Source of the DNA: Vibrio mimicus
GTDB taxonomy: Bacteria > Pseudomonadota > Gammaproteobacteria > Enterobacterales > Vibrionaceae
Assembly: GCF_019048845.1 (NCBI RefSeq)
Contig: NZ_CP077426.1
Span: 729,501 to 793,500 of the forward strand
Direction of reading: 5' to 3'
Length of the DNA stretch: 64,000 nucleotides
Below, piece after piece: positions 19,330 to 29,215 of this stretch (position 1 is its first letter; each line of letters opens with the position of its first letter). The position numbers and the translations under genes are program-made. The notes beneath the pieces are model-generated. The model did not search any database and was not told the origin of the DNA. It saw only the letters and a list, made by a program, of their open reading frames with translations.

Positions 19330-19416
19330 GGCCTCTTTGCCCCATTGCCGCGGCAAAATCAGTAATTCCTATCGAAGTTCATCTCTATCACTTTGATTTT
19401 AATCATTTAATTAAGT

Positions 19417-19432
19417 TGGCACATTGCTTGCT
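19417..19432 (+). promoter_or_regulatory. Sigma-54 promoter of flgF
   Basis: TGGCAC - ATTGC - TTGCT is a near-consensus -24/-12 element 35 bases upstream of flgF. Confidence 0.88.
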
Positions 19433-19466
19433 TTAACTGCTCTAACTAACGATTTGGGAGCAGATT

Positions 19467-20216
19467 ATGGACCGCGCATTGTTTCTAGCCATGAGTGGCG
19501 CAAAACAAAATATGCAAGCGATGCAGCTACGGGCAAACAACCTAGCGAACGTCAGCACAACGGGTTTTCGTGCGGATTTAGCACAGGCTCGTTCAATGCA
19601 AGCTTATGGTGAAGGGCTCCCAACTCGCGTATTTAGTATGACTGAGCGTCCGGGAAATAACTTTGCCCAAGGCAGTGTGATCACTACCGGTCGAGATCTC
19701 GATATCACAGTTCAAGGTGAAGGTTGGATCTCTGTGTTGGATAAAACTGGCAAAGAAGGCCTGACTCGTAACGGCAACCTACGCATCGATGAAACCGGTC
19801 TATTGCTTAACGGCAATGGTCATCCGGTATTAGGCGAAACGGGTGGCCCTATCACGCTACCCGTTCCTCTGGCAAAAGTTGAAATTGGTGGTGATGGCAC
19901 AATCTCGGTTCGCCCACAAGGTGCGCCTGCGGATGCGATGGAAGTGGTTGACCGTATCAAGTTAGTTCGTCCGGGTAATCAGTCACTGTTTAAAGATGTG
20001 AATGGCTTGTTCCGCGCTACGGACCCCAACATTCAATTTGAAGCCGATGCGAACGTTAAAGTTCTTACCGGAGCATTGGAAGGCAGTAACGTGAATGCGA
20101 TTGGTGAAATGACCAGTCTTATTGATTTGCAACGTCAGTTTGAAATGCAGGTCAAGATGATGAGCACCGCGGAAGAGATGGATAAATCTTCCGATTCACT
20201 GTTACGCACCAGCTAA
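19467..20216 (+). CDS. flgF: Flagellar rod protein FlgF
   Basis: 249 aa rod protein. N-terminal LRANNLANVSTTGFRADLAQ and C-terminal NAIGEMTSLIDLQRQFEMQVKMM are the rod-family core helices. It starts the flgF-J unit behind its own sigma-54 promoter and precedes flgG by 19 bases. Confidence 0.95.
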   Translation: MDRALFLAMSGAKQNMQAMQLRANNLANVSTTGFRADLAQARSMQAYGEGLPTRVFSMTERPGNNFAQGSVITTGRDLDITVQGEGWISVLDKTGKEGLTRNGNLRIDETGLLLNGNGHPVLGETGGPITLPVPLAKVEIGGDGTISVRPQGAPADAMEVVDRIKLVRPGNQSLFKDVNGLFRATDPNIQFEADANVKVLTGALEGSNVNAIGEMTSLIDLQRQFEMQVKMMSTAEEMDKSSDSLLRTS

Positions 20217-20235
20217 TTTAAGGTAGGAGTCAGGT

Positions 20236-21024
20236 ATGCAACCAGCACTTTGGGTCAGTAAGACCGGCTTAGATGCCCAACAAACCAACATTGCCACAAT
20301 TTCAAACAACCTTGCTAACGCCTCCACCATTGGTTTTAAAAAGGGTCGTGCAGTTTTTGAAGATCTGTTTTACCAAAACATTAACCAGCCTGGTGCGCAA
20401 TCCTCGCAAAACACGCGTTTGCCAAGTGGTCTAATGCTAGGCGCAGGCTCTAAGGTCGTGGCAACCCAAAAGGTTCACACTCACGGCAACGCCCAAACAA
20501 CATCTAACAGTTTGGACATGATGATTGAAGGCGATGGTTTTTTCCAAATCCTAATGCCGGATGGCAACATTGCCTATAGTCGTAACGGCCAGTTTATCCT
20601 TGATGATGAAGGTGCAATTGTCACTTCAGGCTCCGGCTATCGTTTACAGCCTGAGATTGTGATCCCAGAAGACGCGATTTCAATCACTATTGGTAACGAT
20701 GGTGAAGTGTCGGTACGAGTGCGTGGTCAGCAAGATAACCAAGTGCTTGGGCAAATCACAACCGTTGACTTCATTAACCCAGGCGGCTTAGAGCCGATTG
20801 GCCAAAACCTCTACCTGCCGACAGGGGCGAGTGGTGAACCACAAGAAGGGGTACCCGGCTTAGATGGTTTAGGTGATGTTCGCCAATCCATGCTCGAAAC
20901 CTCTAATGTGAATGTAACGGAAGAGCTAGTGAACATGATTGAAGCACAGCGCGTGTATGAGATGAACTCCAAGGTGATCTCTGCCGTTGATAAGATGCTG
21001 AGCTTTGTGAATCAGCAACTGTAA
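20236..21024 (+). CDS. flgG: Flagellar distal rod protein FlgG
   Basis: 262 aa, the distal rod subunit. The typical start MQPALWVSKTGLDAQQTNI, the motif ISNNLANASTIGFKK and the C-terminal SNVNVTEELVNMIEAQRVYEMNS are present, at exactly the usual length. It is followed by the L-ring gene, the usual order. Confidence 0.96.
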   Translation: MQPALWVSKTGLDAQQTNIATISNNLANASTIGFKKGRAVFEDLFYQNINQPGAQSSQNTRLPSGLMLGAGSKVVATQKVHTHGNAQTTSNSLDMMIEGDGFFQILMPDGNIAYSRNGQFILDDEGAIVTSGSGYRLQPEIVIPEDAISITIGNDGEVSVRVRGQQDNQVLGQITTVDFINPGGLEPIGQNLYLPTGASGEPQEGVPGLDGLGDVRQSMLETSNVNVTEELVNMIEAQRVYEMNSKVISAVDKMLSFVNQQL

Positions 21025-21047
21025 TTGCTAATTAAGAGATGGCCGCT

Positions 21048-21824
21048 ATGAAACGTCTACTGACTTCGGGTTTACTCATTCTGCTCTCTGGTTGTAGCTT
21101 AGTGCAGCCTCCTATTGAGTCTGCAGAGACCATTCAAGGCACAACAACGGTTGATGCAGTGGAAGGTGATAAATCACAGAGCAACACGGGCTTAACCGAT
21201 GCACTGCGTAATCGAACCGATCCTGTGGCGGATGACCCTGCGTGGGCGCCGATTTACCCGAAAGCGAAACCTGAGCACTATGCGGCTGAAACAGGTTCTC
21301 TGTTTAATTTGGCCAACAATAACAATTTGTATGATGATTCTAAGCCACGTGGCATTGGTGACATTATCACCGTTACCTTAAATGAGAGCACGAAAGCGGC
21401 AAAAAGTGCGGATGCGGATCTGAAAAAGAAAAATGATTCGAAGATGGATCCTCTCGCCGTAGGTGGCAAAGATTTGACTGTGGGAGACTACAATTTTTCC
21501 TACGCCCTCAAAAACGATAATAAATTTACTGGCAGCGCAGCAGCGAACCAAAGCAACAGTATGTCTGGCTCGATTACGGTGGAAGTCATTGAGGTATTGG
21601 CCAACGGTAACTTAGTGATCCGTGGGGAAAAATGGCTCACTTTAAATACGGGGGATGAGTACATCCGCTTAAGTGGAACGATTCGCCCCGATGATATCGA
21701 CTTCGATAACACGATTGCTTCTAACCGTATTTCCAACGCACGAATTCAATATTCAGGTACGGGAACCAATCAAGATATGCAAGAACCAGGATTCTTGGCA
21801 CGATTTTTTAATGTCTCTTTATAA
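21048..21824 (+). CDS. flgH: Flagellar L-ring protein FlgH
   Basis: 258 aa outer-membrane lipoprotein (LLSGC near residue 15) forming the L ring bushing. Hallmarks are [14 protein letters not shown] and the C-terminal beta-rich part ([31 protein letters not shown]). The ATG at 21048 is preferred: AAGAG lies 9 bases upstream, while the ATG at 21039 abuts it and would delay the signal peptide. Confidence 0.94.
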   Translation: MKRLLTSGLLILLSGCSLVQPPIESAETIQGTTTVDAVEGDKSQSNTGLTDALRNRTDPVADDPAWAPIYPKAKPEHYAAETGSLFNLANNNNLYDDSKPRGIGDIITVTLNESTKAAKSADADLKKKNDSKMDPLAVGGKDLTVGDYNFSYALKNDNKFTGSAAANQSNSMSGSITVEVIEVLANGNLVIRGEKWLTLNTGDEYIRLSGTIRPDDIDFDNTIASNRISNARIQYSGTGTNQDMQEPGFLARFFNVSL

Positions 21825-21864
21825 GTCGATCCGCTGGGCTAGTTTTTTGACAGCATAGTGAACG

Positions 21865-21890
21865 GTGAGGCCCTTTGGCCTCGTTGTTTT
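21865..21890 (+). terminator. Stem-loop between flgH and flgI
   Basis: Stem GAGGCC / GGCCTC with loop CTTT and a T-rich tail. It lies inside an operon, so it probably attenuates rather than stops transcription. Confidence 0.55.
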
Positions 21891-21911
21891 AGAGAGTAAG
21901 GTAAATCCACC

Positions 21912-22997
21912 ATGAGAAAATTCACGATTTTATTGATGATGTTGTTGGCCTCCAGTGCGCAGGCGGCACGGATCAAGGATGTCGCGCAGGTTGCCGGTGT
22001 GCGCAGTAACCAATTGGTGGGATACGGCTTAGTGACCGGTTTGCCGGGGACTGGGGAATCAACGCCCTTTACGGATCAAAGCTTTAACGCGATGCTGCAA
22101 AACTTTGGCATTCAATTGCCTCCTGGCACTAAGCCAAAGACCAAAAACGTTGCCGCTGTGATTGTGACTGCTGATCTACCGGCATTTTCTAAGCAAGGTC
22201 AAACCATCGATATCACAGTTTCTTCAATCGGCTCGGCAAAAAGTTTACGCGGTGGCACCTTGATGCAAACCTTCCTGAAAGGTCTGGATGGGGAAGTTTA
22301 TGCCGTGGCACAAGGTAACTTAGTGGTGAGTGGTTTTAGTGCAACCGGTGCGGATGGGTCAAAAATTGTCGGTAACAACCCAACTGTTGGCATGATTTCC
22401 AGTGGTGCGATTGTTGAGCGTGAAGTGCCGAATCCATTTGGCCGTGGCGATTACATCACTTTTAACTTATTTGAATCCGACTTCACCACCGCGCAGCGTT
22501 TGGCTGATGCAGTGAACCAGTTTTTAGGGCCACAAATGGCTTCCGCGGTGGATGCCGCTTCAATCAAAGTACGTGCTCCACGTGATTTGAGTCAGCGAGT
22601 GGCCTTCTTGTCTGCCATTGAAAACTTAGAATTCAATACAGCTGAAAGTGCGGCAAAAATCATCGTAAACTCACGCACTGGCACCATAGTGGTTGGGCAA
22701 AACGTACGCCTTAAACCCGCGGCAGTTACCCACGGTGGTATGACCGTGGCTATCAAAGAGAATCTCAATGTCAGCCAGCCGAATGCATTGGCTGGCGGGC
22801 AAACTGTAGTAACGCCAAACTCCAGTATCGAAGTGGCCGAGAAACAAGGCAAAATGTTTAAGCTCGAGCCTGGTGTCACTTTGGATGAACTGGTACGTGC
22901 AGTGAATGAAGTGGGCGCAGCACCTTCCGATTTAATGGCGATTCTGCAAGCATTGAAACAAGCGGGCGCTATTGAAGGCCAACTGATCATTATTTAA
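21912..22997 (+). CDS. flgI: Flagellar P-ring protein FlgI
   Basis: 361 aa periplasmic P-ring subunit with a Sec signal peptide ending SAQA. Family hallmarks near the mature start are [20 protein letters not shown] and GLPGTGES; the C-terminal [27 protein letters not shown] is diagnostic. FlgA (13601-14368) is its assembly chaperone. Confidence 0.96.
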   Translation: MRKFTILLMMLLASSAQAARIKDVAQVAGVRSNQLVGYGLVTGLPGTGESTPFTDQSFNAMLQNFGIQLPPGTKPKTKNVAAVIVTADLPAFSKQGQTIDITVSSIGSAKSLRGGTLMQTFLKGLDGEVYAVAQGNLVVSGFSATGADGSKIVGNNPTVGMISSGAIVEREVPNPFGRGDYITFNLFESDFTTAQRLADAVNQFLGPQMASAVDAASIKVRAPRDLSQRVAFLSAIENLEFNTAESAAKIIVNSRTGTIVVGQNVRLKPAAVTHGGMTVAIKENLNVSQPNALAGGQTVVTPNSSIEVAEKQGKMFKLEPGVTLDELVRAVNEVGAAPSDLMAILQALKQAGAIEGQLIII

Positions 22998-23007
22998 GGA
23001 GTCAGCC

Positions 23008-23946
23008 ATGATTAATAATTCCAATGATATTGGCTTTATCCAAGATATTGCTGGTCTCGACAAGCTGCGCCAAAAGGCGATTAATGGTGATGAGGGCTCT
23101 GAGCAAGCGGCATTAACTGCTGCCGCTCGCCAGTTTGAATCGATCTTCACCTCGATGATGCTTAAATCCATGCGTGATGCGAACAGTGATTTTAAATCGG
23201 ACATGTTCGGAAGCCAGACGGAAGATACCTATCGACAAATGCTCGATGAGCAGATGGCGAGTGAATTTAGCTCATCGGGTTCACTTGGCTTAGCAGACAT
23301 GATTGTCGCCCAGCTCACGACAGGACAAACCGCGACAGATAAAAAAGGCGAGGATGGTTTCCAAGAGGCGATGCGCCGAGTGGAACATGCCCGCAAAACA
23401 GCCAGTGAGCGCAGTAATGAAGATTTGGTGGCGGCAGTTTATCCGTTACGAAAAACGCAAGCGGTGCAATCAGCCCAGTTTGATTCTCGCCAGTCATTTG
23501 TCACCAAGCTAAAACCGTACGCGGATAAAGCTGCGCGCATGTTGGGGATTGATTCTTCTCTATTGATTGCTCAAGCGGCTTTGGAGACGGGCTGGGGGCA
23601 GAAAATGGTCAAAAATGCTTACGGTAATAGCAATAACCTATTTAACATCAAAGCCGATCGTAGCTGGCAAGGTGAGAAGGTTGCTACGCAAACTCTGGAA
23701 TACCACAACAATGTGCCAGTGATGGAGAAAGCGGCATTCCGTTCTTACGGTAGCTTAGACGAAAGCTTTAACGACTACGTCCGTTTCATTGAGAACAATC
23801 CGCGTTATACCAATGCGTTGAACCATGGCGGAAATAGTGAACGCTTTATTCACGGAATTCATCGTGCGGGTTACGCAACCGATCCTCAATATGCGGATAA
23901 GGTATTGCGTGTGAAAGCACAAATTGATCAAATGAATCTGCTGTAA
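23008..23946 (+). CDS. flgJ: Rod cap and peptidoglycan hydrolase FlgJ
   Basis: 312 aa, dual-domain. Residues about 1-110 are the rod-capping domain (QFESIFTSMMLKSMRDAN). Residues about 160-312 are a glucosaminidase domain (IAQAALETGWGQK, NNLFNIKA) that cuts peptidoglycan so the rod can pass. It closes the flgF-J unit and is followed by a terminator. Confidence 0.95.
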   Translation: MINNSNDIGFIQDIAGLDKLRQKAINGDEGSEQAALTAAARQFESIFTSMMLKSMRDANSDFKSDMFGSQTEDTYRQMLDEQMASEFSSSGSLGLADMIVAQLTTGQTATDKKGEDGFQEAMRRVEHARKTASERSNEDLVAAVYPLRKTQAVQSAQFDSRQSFVTKLKPYADKAARMLGIDSSLLIAQAALETGWGQKMVKNAYGNSNNLFNIKADRSWQGEKVATQTLEYHNNVPVMEKAAFRSYGSLDESFNDYVRFIENNPRYTNALNHGGNSERFIHGIHRAGYATDPQYADKVLRVKAQIDQMNLL

Positions 23947-23956
23947 ATTTAATTGC

Positions 23957-23987
23957 CCGCCGGAGTCTCTCCGGCGGCACTCTTTTC
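23957..23987 (+). terminator. Rho-independent terminator after flgJ
   Basis: 9-bp stem CCGCCGGAG / CTCCGGCGG with loop TCT and a T-containing tail. Confidence 0.85.
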
Positions 23988-24068
23988 TCCGCTCTATCAC
24001 GCAAGCGTATTGAACGCAGTCAAACTTAACTCTCTATTTTTATTAGATTAAAACCTAAAAAAACAACA

Positions 24069-24084
24069 TGGCATACATATTGCA
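24069..24084 (+). promoter_or_regulatory. Sigma-54 promoter of flgKL
   Basis: TGGCAT - ACATA - TTGCA, an excellent -24/-12 match 56 bases before flgK. Confidence 0.88.
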
Positions 24085-24139
24085 ATTACCGTATGGATTC
24101 AGTGTTTTTTACTGATTAATATCGGTTTTCGGGGGCAGT

Positions 24140-26014
24140 ATGGCGTCTGATCTTCTGAATGTGGGTACGCAAAGCGTACTGACGGCTCAGAGACAACTCA
24201 ATACCACAGGTCATAACATTTCTAATGTTAATACAGAGGGTTACAGCCGTCAGTCTGTGATCCAAGGGACCAATATGCCCCGCCAATATGGCGGTGAAAC
24301 CTATGGCATGGGTGTGCATGTGGAAAATGTTCGCCGCTCATGGGATCAGTTTGCCGTTAAAGAGCTAAACATTGCCTCTACCGATTACTCTTTCAAACGG
24401 GATACGGAAGAAAACTTGGACATGTTGTCTAAGTTACTCTCTTCTGTTGCCTCGAAAAAAATCCCCGAGAATCTCAACGAATGGTTTGATTCTGTAAAAA
24501 GTTTGGCCGATTCACCAAACGATCTTGGTGCCCGTAAAGTGGTGCTGGAAAAGGCTAAGCTGATTTCACAAAACCTCAATGATTTTTACGAGACCGTTCG
24601 CCAACAAAAAGATATTGCTAACAAAGGGTTAGATCTTGGTGTAGAGCGAATCAACCAACTTGCCTTGGAGATTCGTGACTTACAACGCCTAATGATGCGT
24701 GTTCCTGGTCCACATAACGATTTGATGGATAAACATGAAAAGCTGGTGGCTGAGCTTTCTCAATACACCAAAGTCACCGTCACACAAAGAAAGAATGGTG
24801 AAGGCTTTAACATCCATATTGGTAACGGACACACCTTAGTTTCGGGTACGGAAGCAAGTCAGCTTAAAATCATTGATGGTTATCCAGATACTCAACAGCA
24901 CCGCCTTGCAATGGTTGAGGGCAAAGCAATCAAAGCCATCTCTGCTCGTGATATTGGTGGCAAGATGGAAGCGATTTTGGATATGCGTGATAAACATATC
25001 CCTTATCTGATGGATGAGGTTGGTCGTTTAGCGCTCTCATTTTCTCATGAAGTGAATACCTTACAGTCACAAGGCTTGGATCTGCGTGGTAACGTTGGTG
25101 GGCCTCTGTTTACCGATGTCAATATGGACGTTATTGCCCGCTCACGTGTCGTGACTAACAGTAATTCCAAAGCGGATATGGCGGTATTCATTGACGATGT
25201 CAGTCAATTGAAAGGTGGCGAATATTCCATGCAATACAACGGCAGCGAATATGTGGTCACTCAGCCTTCTGGTCAACAAACCGTGTTGCCTGTTGTCAAA
25301 GGTAACGTTTATATCGATGGATTACGGATTGAAGTGCGCAACCCACCACAGGTGGGAGAGCGTGTTTTAGTGCGCCCAACGCGTAGTGGCGCGGCGGCAA
25401 TCCGTTTAGCCACGGAAGATGCGACAAAAATTGCCGCACAGAGTTTTGAGGCTTCCACCACGTTTGCTCAAGGCAAAGCGCAATTCAAAATTCTCCAAGC
25501 GGGGGATGTGCGTGAGTTTGAAGTGCACGTTTCACCGACTGGAGATCAATTTGCGGTGACGGATACCAAAGGCAACATTCTGATGCAGCCTCAGCCTTAT
25601 CCACCCACAGGACCCGTCACTGTTTTAGGTACCACCTTTGAGTTAACCGAAGGCGCATTGCCAAATGATAAATTCACGGCAAACCTTGTCCCCTCTGAAG
25701 GGGATAACGGCAATTTGCGCAAAATGATCAATATCCAAACTGATAAGAAAATGAACGACAAAGAGTCGACCATCATCGATTTGTATCACAACCTCAATAC
25801 GGATGTTGGGTTGAAGATGGCGACCATGACACGCTTAACCGATGTGTCGCGTTTGGAAAAAGAGGCAGCGCAGTCGCGCATCGCTTCCATCTCTGGAGTT
25901 AACTTGGATGAGGAAGCCGCCAATATGATGAAATTTCAGCAAGCGTATATGGCGTCATCGCGGATCATTCAGGCTTCGAATGACACCTTTAATACCATTT
26001 TGGCGTTGCGGTAG
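24140..26014 (+). CDS. flgK: Hook-filament junction protein FlgK (HAP1)
   Basis: 624 aa. It joins hook to filament. The N-terminal LNTTGHNISNVNTEGYSRQ and C-terminal SGVNLDEEAANMMKFQQAYMASSRIIQ are the conserved core helices; the long centre is the variable surface region. It forms an operon with flgL (12-base gap) behind a sigma-54 promoter and is a client of FlgN. Confidence 0.95.
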   Translation: MASDLLNVGTQSVLTAQRQLNTTGHNISNVNTEGYSRQSVIQGTNMPRQYGGETYGMGVHVENVRRSWDQFAVKELNIASTDYSFKRDTEENLDMLSKLLSSVASKKIPENLNEWFDSVKSLADSPNDLGARKVVLEKAKLISQNLNDFYETVRQQKDIANKGLDLGVERINQLALEIRDLQRLMMRVPGPHNDLMDKHEKLVAELSQYTKVTVTQRKNGEGFNIHIGNGHTLVSGTEASQLKIIDGYPDTQQHRLAMVEGKAIKAISARDIGGKMEAILDMRDKHIPYLMDEVGRLALSFSHEVNTLQSQGLDLRGNVGGPLFTDVNMDVIARSRVVTNSNSKADMAVFIDDVSQLKGGEYSMQYNGSEYVVTQPSGQQTVLPVVKGNVYIDGLRIEVRNPPQVGERVLVRPTRSGAAAIRLATEDATKIAAQSFEASTTFAQGKAQFKILQAGDVREFEVHVSPTGDQFAVTDTKGNILMQPQPYPPTGPVTVLGTTFELTEGALPNDKFTANLVPSEGDNGNLRKMINIQTDKKMNDKESTIIDLYHNLNTDVGLKMATMTRLTDVSRLEKEAAQSRIASISGVNLDEEAANMMKFQQAYMASSRIIQASNDTFNTILALR

Positions 26015-26026
26015 GGAGAAGGGTAA

Positions 26027-27220
26027 ATGTTGAACCGAATCTCCAGCTTTCACAATTATCAAGCGGTTCAGAACGACATTCGTCGTCAGGAATCGAAAGT
26101 CTTTAATAACCAGGCGCAATTGGCGTCTGGTAAAAAGCTGCTCTCAGCCAGTGATAACCCATTGGCAACGCACTATATCCAAAATGTTGGACAACAAGAA
26201 GAGCAGCTGCGTCAGTATCTGGATGCCATTGTGCTGGTTCGTAACCGTTTAGAGCATCAAGAAGTCGTCATCTCCAATACTGAAGAGTTTTCAGACTCCG
26301 CGAAGCGTACAGTGATGGAAATGATCAACGGTTCGTTATCACCAGAAGATCGAGTTGCACGTGCGCGCGTATTGCAGGAAATGGCCAATAACTTCCTCAA
26401 CCTTGCCAATGTGCAAGATGAGTCCGGCAACTACATTTTTGCCGGAACTAAACCGAAGAATCAGCCATTTTTCCGTGATAACCAAGGTAACGTCAGTTAC
26501 GCCGGTGATGATTATCAGCGCAAAATGAAGATCTCCAACAGCTTGGAAATTCCATTTAATAACCCAGGCAGCAAAGTGTTCATGGAGATCCCCAACCCAT
26601 TTGGAAGCTATGAACCTAACTATACGTTACAAGAAGGCTCAGAGCTTTTATTGGAACGTGCTGTGAATCTCAATCCTGATGATACATCGGCTTATCGTGT
26701 CACTTTTGTGGATATGCCAGATGGAAAAAATGGTTATCAGTTGGAGCGCAATGGCAGCGTAGTGCAAGCGGGGGAGTTTGATCCGAAAACCGGTATTCAG
26801 TTTGAAGAACTCAACATACAGGTGAAAGGACAGATCACCAAAGGTGATGCGATAGATCTTACACCACGCGATACCTATAGCGTGTTTGATACGTTCCGTG
26901 ATGCGATCCGTTATGCCGAAGGTTCGGTTTCGGATGCATCCAATACCGCCAAGCTGCATCAGATCGTGGAAGAATTTCATACCGCTTTTATTCATCTCAA
27001 TAAAACGAGAACGGATATCGGTGCGCGTTTGAATACGCTCGACATTCAAGAAGAGCAGCACGAAGACTTTAAAATCAGCCTCGCGAAATCCAAGAGTACC
27101 TTTGAAGACTTGGATTACGCCGATGCAGTGATTGAGTTCAACGAGAACTCACGAGCGCTCGAAGCCTCCCAAAAAGCTTTTGGGAAGACCAAAGATCTCA
27201 CACTGTTTAACTACATCTAA
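26027..27220 (+). CDS. flgL: Hook-filament junction protein FlgL (HAP3)
   Basis: 397 aa. The flagellin-like N-terminus (MLNRISSFHNYQAVQNDIRR, ASGKKLLSASDNPLATHYI) and C-terminal coiled segment (RTDIGARLNTLDIQEEQHEDF) define FlgL. It is second gene of flgKL and is a client of the chaperone FlgN. Confidence 0.94.
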   Translation: MLNRISSFHNYQAVQNDIRRQESKVFNNQAQLASGKKLLSASDNPLATHYIQNVGQQEEQLRQYLDAIVLVRNRLEHQEVVISNTEEFSDSAKRTVMEMINGSLSPEDRVARARVLQEMANNFLNLANVQDESGNYIFAGTKPKNQPFFRDNQGNVSYAGDDYQRKMKISNSLEIPFNNPGSKVFMEIPNPFGSYEPNYTLQEGSELLLERAVNLNPDDTSAYRVTFVDMPDGKNGYQLERNGSVVQAGEFDPKTGIQFEELNIQVKGQITKGDAIDLTPRDTYSVFDTFRDAIRYAEGSVSDASNTAKLHQIVEEFHTAFIHLNKTRTDIGARLNTLDIQEEQHEDFKISLAKSKSTFEDLDYADAVIEFNENSRALEASQKAFGKTKDLTLFNYI

Positions 27221-27468
27221 CCTTCATTGCCTTATGTGCCTAAGCCATATGAGCGAAGTGAGTTGAGTTAAAAAGTGGCGCGAAAGTTGCAAATGTAGCG
27301 TTAAGCCTTGGCGAAAAGTTGTACAGGGCAACTAAGCGGCAAGTCGGTGGCAAAAAGTATTGCCACAGGCACCAATCGGCAACCTAGTGTGGCTGATTGA
27401 ATAAGTTGGATTGTATAACTTATTGAAAAATATTGATGTATTGCGGTAAATGCCACTGGGTGTAAAGT

Positions 27469-27484
27469 TGGCACACTAATTGAA
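27469..27484 (+). promoter_or_regulatory. Sigma-54 promoter of flaA
   Basis: TGGCAC - ACTAA - TTGAA, a -24/-12 element with one mismatch. It lies in the 407-base gap 27221-27627, which holds no gene. The transcript would have a leader of about 130 bases. The gap also contains several CGGCAA-like repeats upstream (27300-27390); in V. cholerae the activator FlrC is reported to bind flaA DNA, but I cannot assign its sites here. Confidence 0.85.
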
Positions 27485-27627
27485 TGGTATACATCAGAGT
27501 TGTTGTAACCGGTTTTTAAATCCGCCTTAGGGCCGATTTGGCAAGTTATTTACGGTCAGTGCTTCCAAAAGAGACCAAAGCTGACCGCTTCGCAAATGAG
27601 CTTGCGAACTCGATAGGAGAGCAAACT

Positions 27628-28767
27628 ATGACCATTAACGTAAATACCAACGTGTCGGCGATGACCGCACAACGTTACCTGACTAAGGCAACTGGGGAGC
27701 TTAATACCTCTATGGAACGCCTGTCATCCGGTAACCGCATTAACAGTGCAAAAGATGACGCGGCAGGCCTGCAGATTTCGAACCGTTTGACGGCGCAATC
27801 ACGCGGCTTGGATGTGGCAATGCGTAACGCCAACGATGGTATTTCGATTGCTCAAACCGCAGAAGGTGCGATGAACGAATCGACCAGTATTTTGCAGCGT
27901 ATGCGTGATCTCGCCCTGCAATCGGCGAACGGCACCAACTCGGCGTCAGAGCGTCAGGCATTGAACGAAGAGTCGGTGGCACTGCAAGATGAACTGAACC
28001 GTATCGCTGAAACCACGTCATTTGGTGGTCGTAAGCTACTCAACGGTTCGTTTGGTGAAGCGTCGTTCCAGATTGGTTCAAGCTCGGGTGAAGCGATCAT
28101 CATGGGACTCACCAGCGTGCGTGCGGACGATTTCCGCATGGGTGGCCAATCCTTTATTGCCGAACAACCTAAGACTAAAGAGTGGGGGGTACCACCTACC
28201 GCTCGTGACCTGAAGTTTGAATTCACCAAGAAAGATGGTGAAGCGGTGGTGCTCGACATCATGGCCAAAGATGGCGATGACATCGAAGAATTAGCCACTT
28301 ACATCAACGGTCAAACCGATTTGTTCAAAGCATCGGTGGATCAAGATGGCAAACTGCAGATTTTTGTTTCTGAGCCGAATGTTCAAGGTAACTTCAATAT
28401 TTCCGGTGGCTTGGCAACTGAACTTGGTCTTAATGGTGGCCCTGGTGTGAAAACCACAGTACAAGACATTGATATCACTAGTGTCGGTGGTTCACAAAAC
28501 GCCGTGGGTATCATCGATGCCGCATTGAAATACGTGGATTCGCAACGAGCAGACCTCGGTGCGAAACAGAACCGACTCAGCCACAGCATCAGTAACCTGT
28601 CGAACATTCAGGAGAACGTGGAAGCGTCGAAAAGTCGGATTAAAGATACGGATTTTGCGAAGGAAACAACGCAACTTACCAAATCTCAAATTCTGCAACA
28701 GGCTGGAACCTCAATTCTTGCCCAAGCAAAACAATTGCCAAACTCTGCAATCTCGTTATTGCAGTAG
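27628..28767 (+). CDS. flaA: Flagellin FlaA (core flagellin)
   Basis: 379 aa filament subunit. It has the conserved N-terminal D0/D1 helices ([37 protein letters not shown]) and C-terminal [19 protein letters not shown]; the short central domain is typical of Vibrio. In V. cholerae FlaA is the one flagellin essential for motility and is sigma-54 dependent, which agrees with the promoter seen. The ATG at 27628 follows AGGAGAG. Its terminator is the phage attachment site. Confidence 0.96.
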   Translation: MTINVNTNVSAMTAQRYLTKATGELNTSMERLSSGNRINSAKDDAAGLQISNRLTAQSRGLDVAMRNANDGISIAQTAEGAMNESTSILQRMRDLALQSANGTNSASERQALNEESVALQDELNRIAETTSFGGRKLLNGSFGEASFQIGSSSGEAIIMGLTSVRADDFRMGGQSFIAEQPKTKEWGVPPTARDLKFEFTKKDGEAVVLDIMAKDGDDIEELATYINGQTDLFKASVDQDGKLQIFVSEPNVQGNFNISGGLATELGLNGGPGVKTTVQDIDITSVGGSQNAVGIIDAALKYVDSQRADLGAKQNRLSHSISNLSNIQENVEASKSRIKDTDFAKETTQLTKSQILQQAGTSILAQAKQLPNSAISLLQ

Positions 28768-28963
28768 TTCCAGGTGCCTTCATTAATGAGCTCAGACGTG
28801 GGTATGTAATGAAGGAACTTTGGCAAGGTATGATTGTGGGATGTTAGGTGAGCTCTCTCACTCAAACTGCTCAACTAGCCAAACATAATCATGCGCCCCT
28901 AATGGTAAGCCGAAATGTGTTCATTTCTCTTGATCTCCACATTGGCGATGGCTACCACCAACT

Positions 28964-29005
28964 AGCCCCGGTTCTCTCAAAGGAAAAGGGGCTTTTCTTT
29001 TTTCT
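28964..29005 (+). terminator. flaA rho-independent terminator spanning attL
   Basis: Stem AGCCCC (28964-28969) / GGGGCT (28988-28993) followed by a T-rich run. The 3' arm and T-tract belong to the 24-bp att core, so prophage insertion keeps the flaA terminator intact. Confidence 0.75.
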
Positions 29006-29006
29006 G
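28983..29006. repeat. attL core (24-bp direct repeat)
   Basis: The 24 bases beginning GAAAAGGGGC and ending TTTTTTCTG are repeated exactly at 62634-62657. They lie next to int and bound the phage gene block. Flanking bases differ on both sides, so this is the minimal shared core. Confidence 0.92.
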
Positions 29007-29134
29007 TGGTTCGTGATTTCCATTATCTGACCGTAAAATCAAACTGCATTAATTTTAAGTTGATGTTTTTGAGTGAAAAATATTGATTTGCGCTGCGGTG
29101 TGATGAATGTGTTTTGCTGATTTTGGCGGTGGGT

Positions 29135-29208
29135 TTGTCGCCATAAATGGCGGTTTTAGACGATGGTTAACGAGGAACGCTGAAGAATGCCGCCACTTTG
29201 TCGCCACA
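29135..29208. promoter_or_regulatory. Candidate left-arm integrase sites
   Basis: TTGTCGCCATA (29135-29145) and TTGTCGCCACA (29198-29208) are near-identical direct repeats between attL and the int stop. The same motif recurs beside attR (62556-62577). This is the layout expected for arm-type binding sites of a tyrosine integrase; the assignment is inference. Confidence 0.5.
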
Positions 29209-29215
29209 GTTTTAG

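Noticed and set aside
27300..27390. CGGCAA-like repeats upstream of flaA as a CRISPR or satellite array
   Set aside because: Copies are few, short and irregular; more likely regulator sites or chance.
28848..29030. 60-aa ORF crossing attL
   Set aside because: It runs through the flaA terminator and the att core; a chance open frame.
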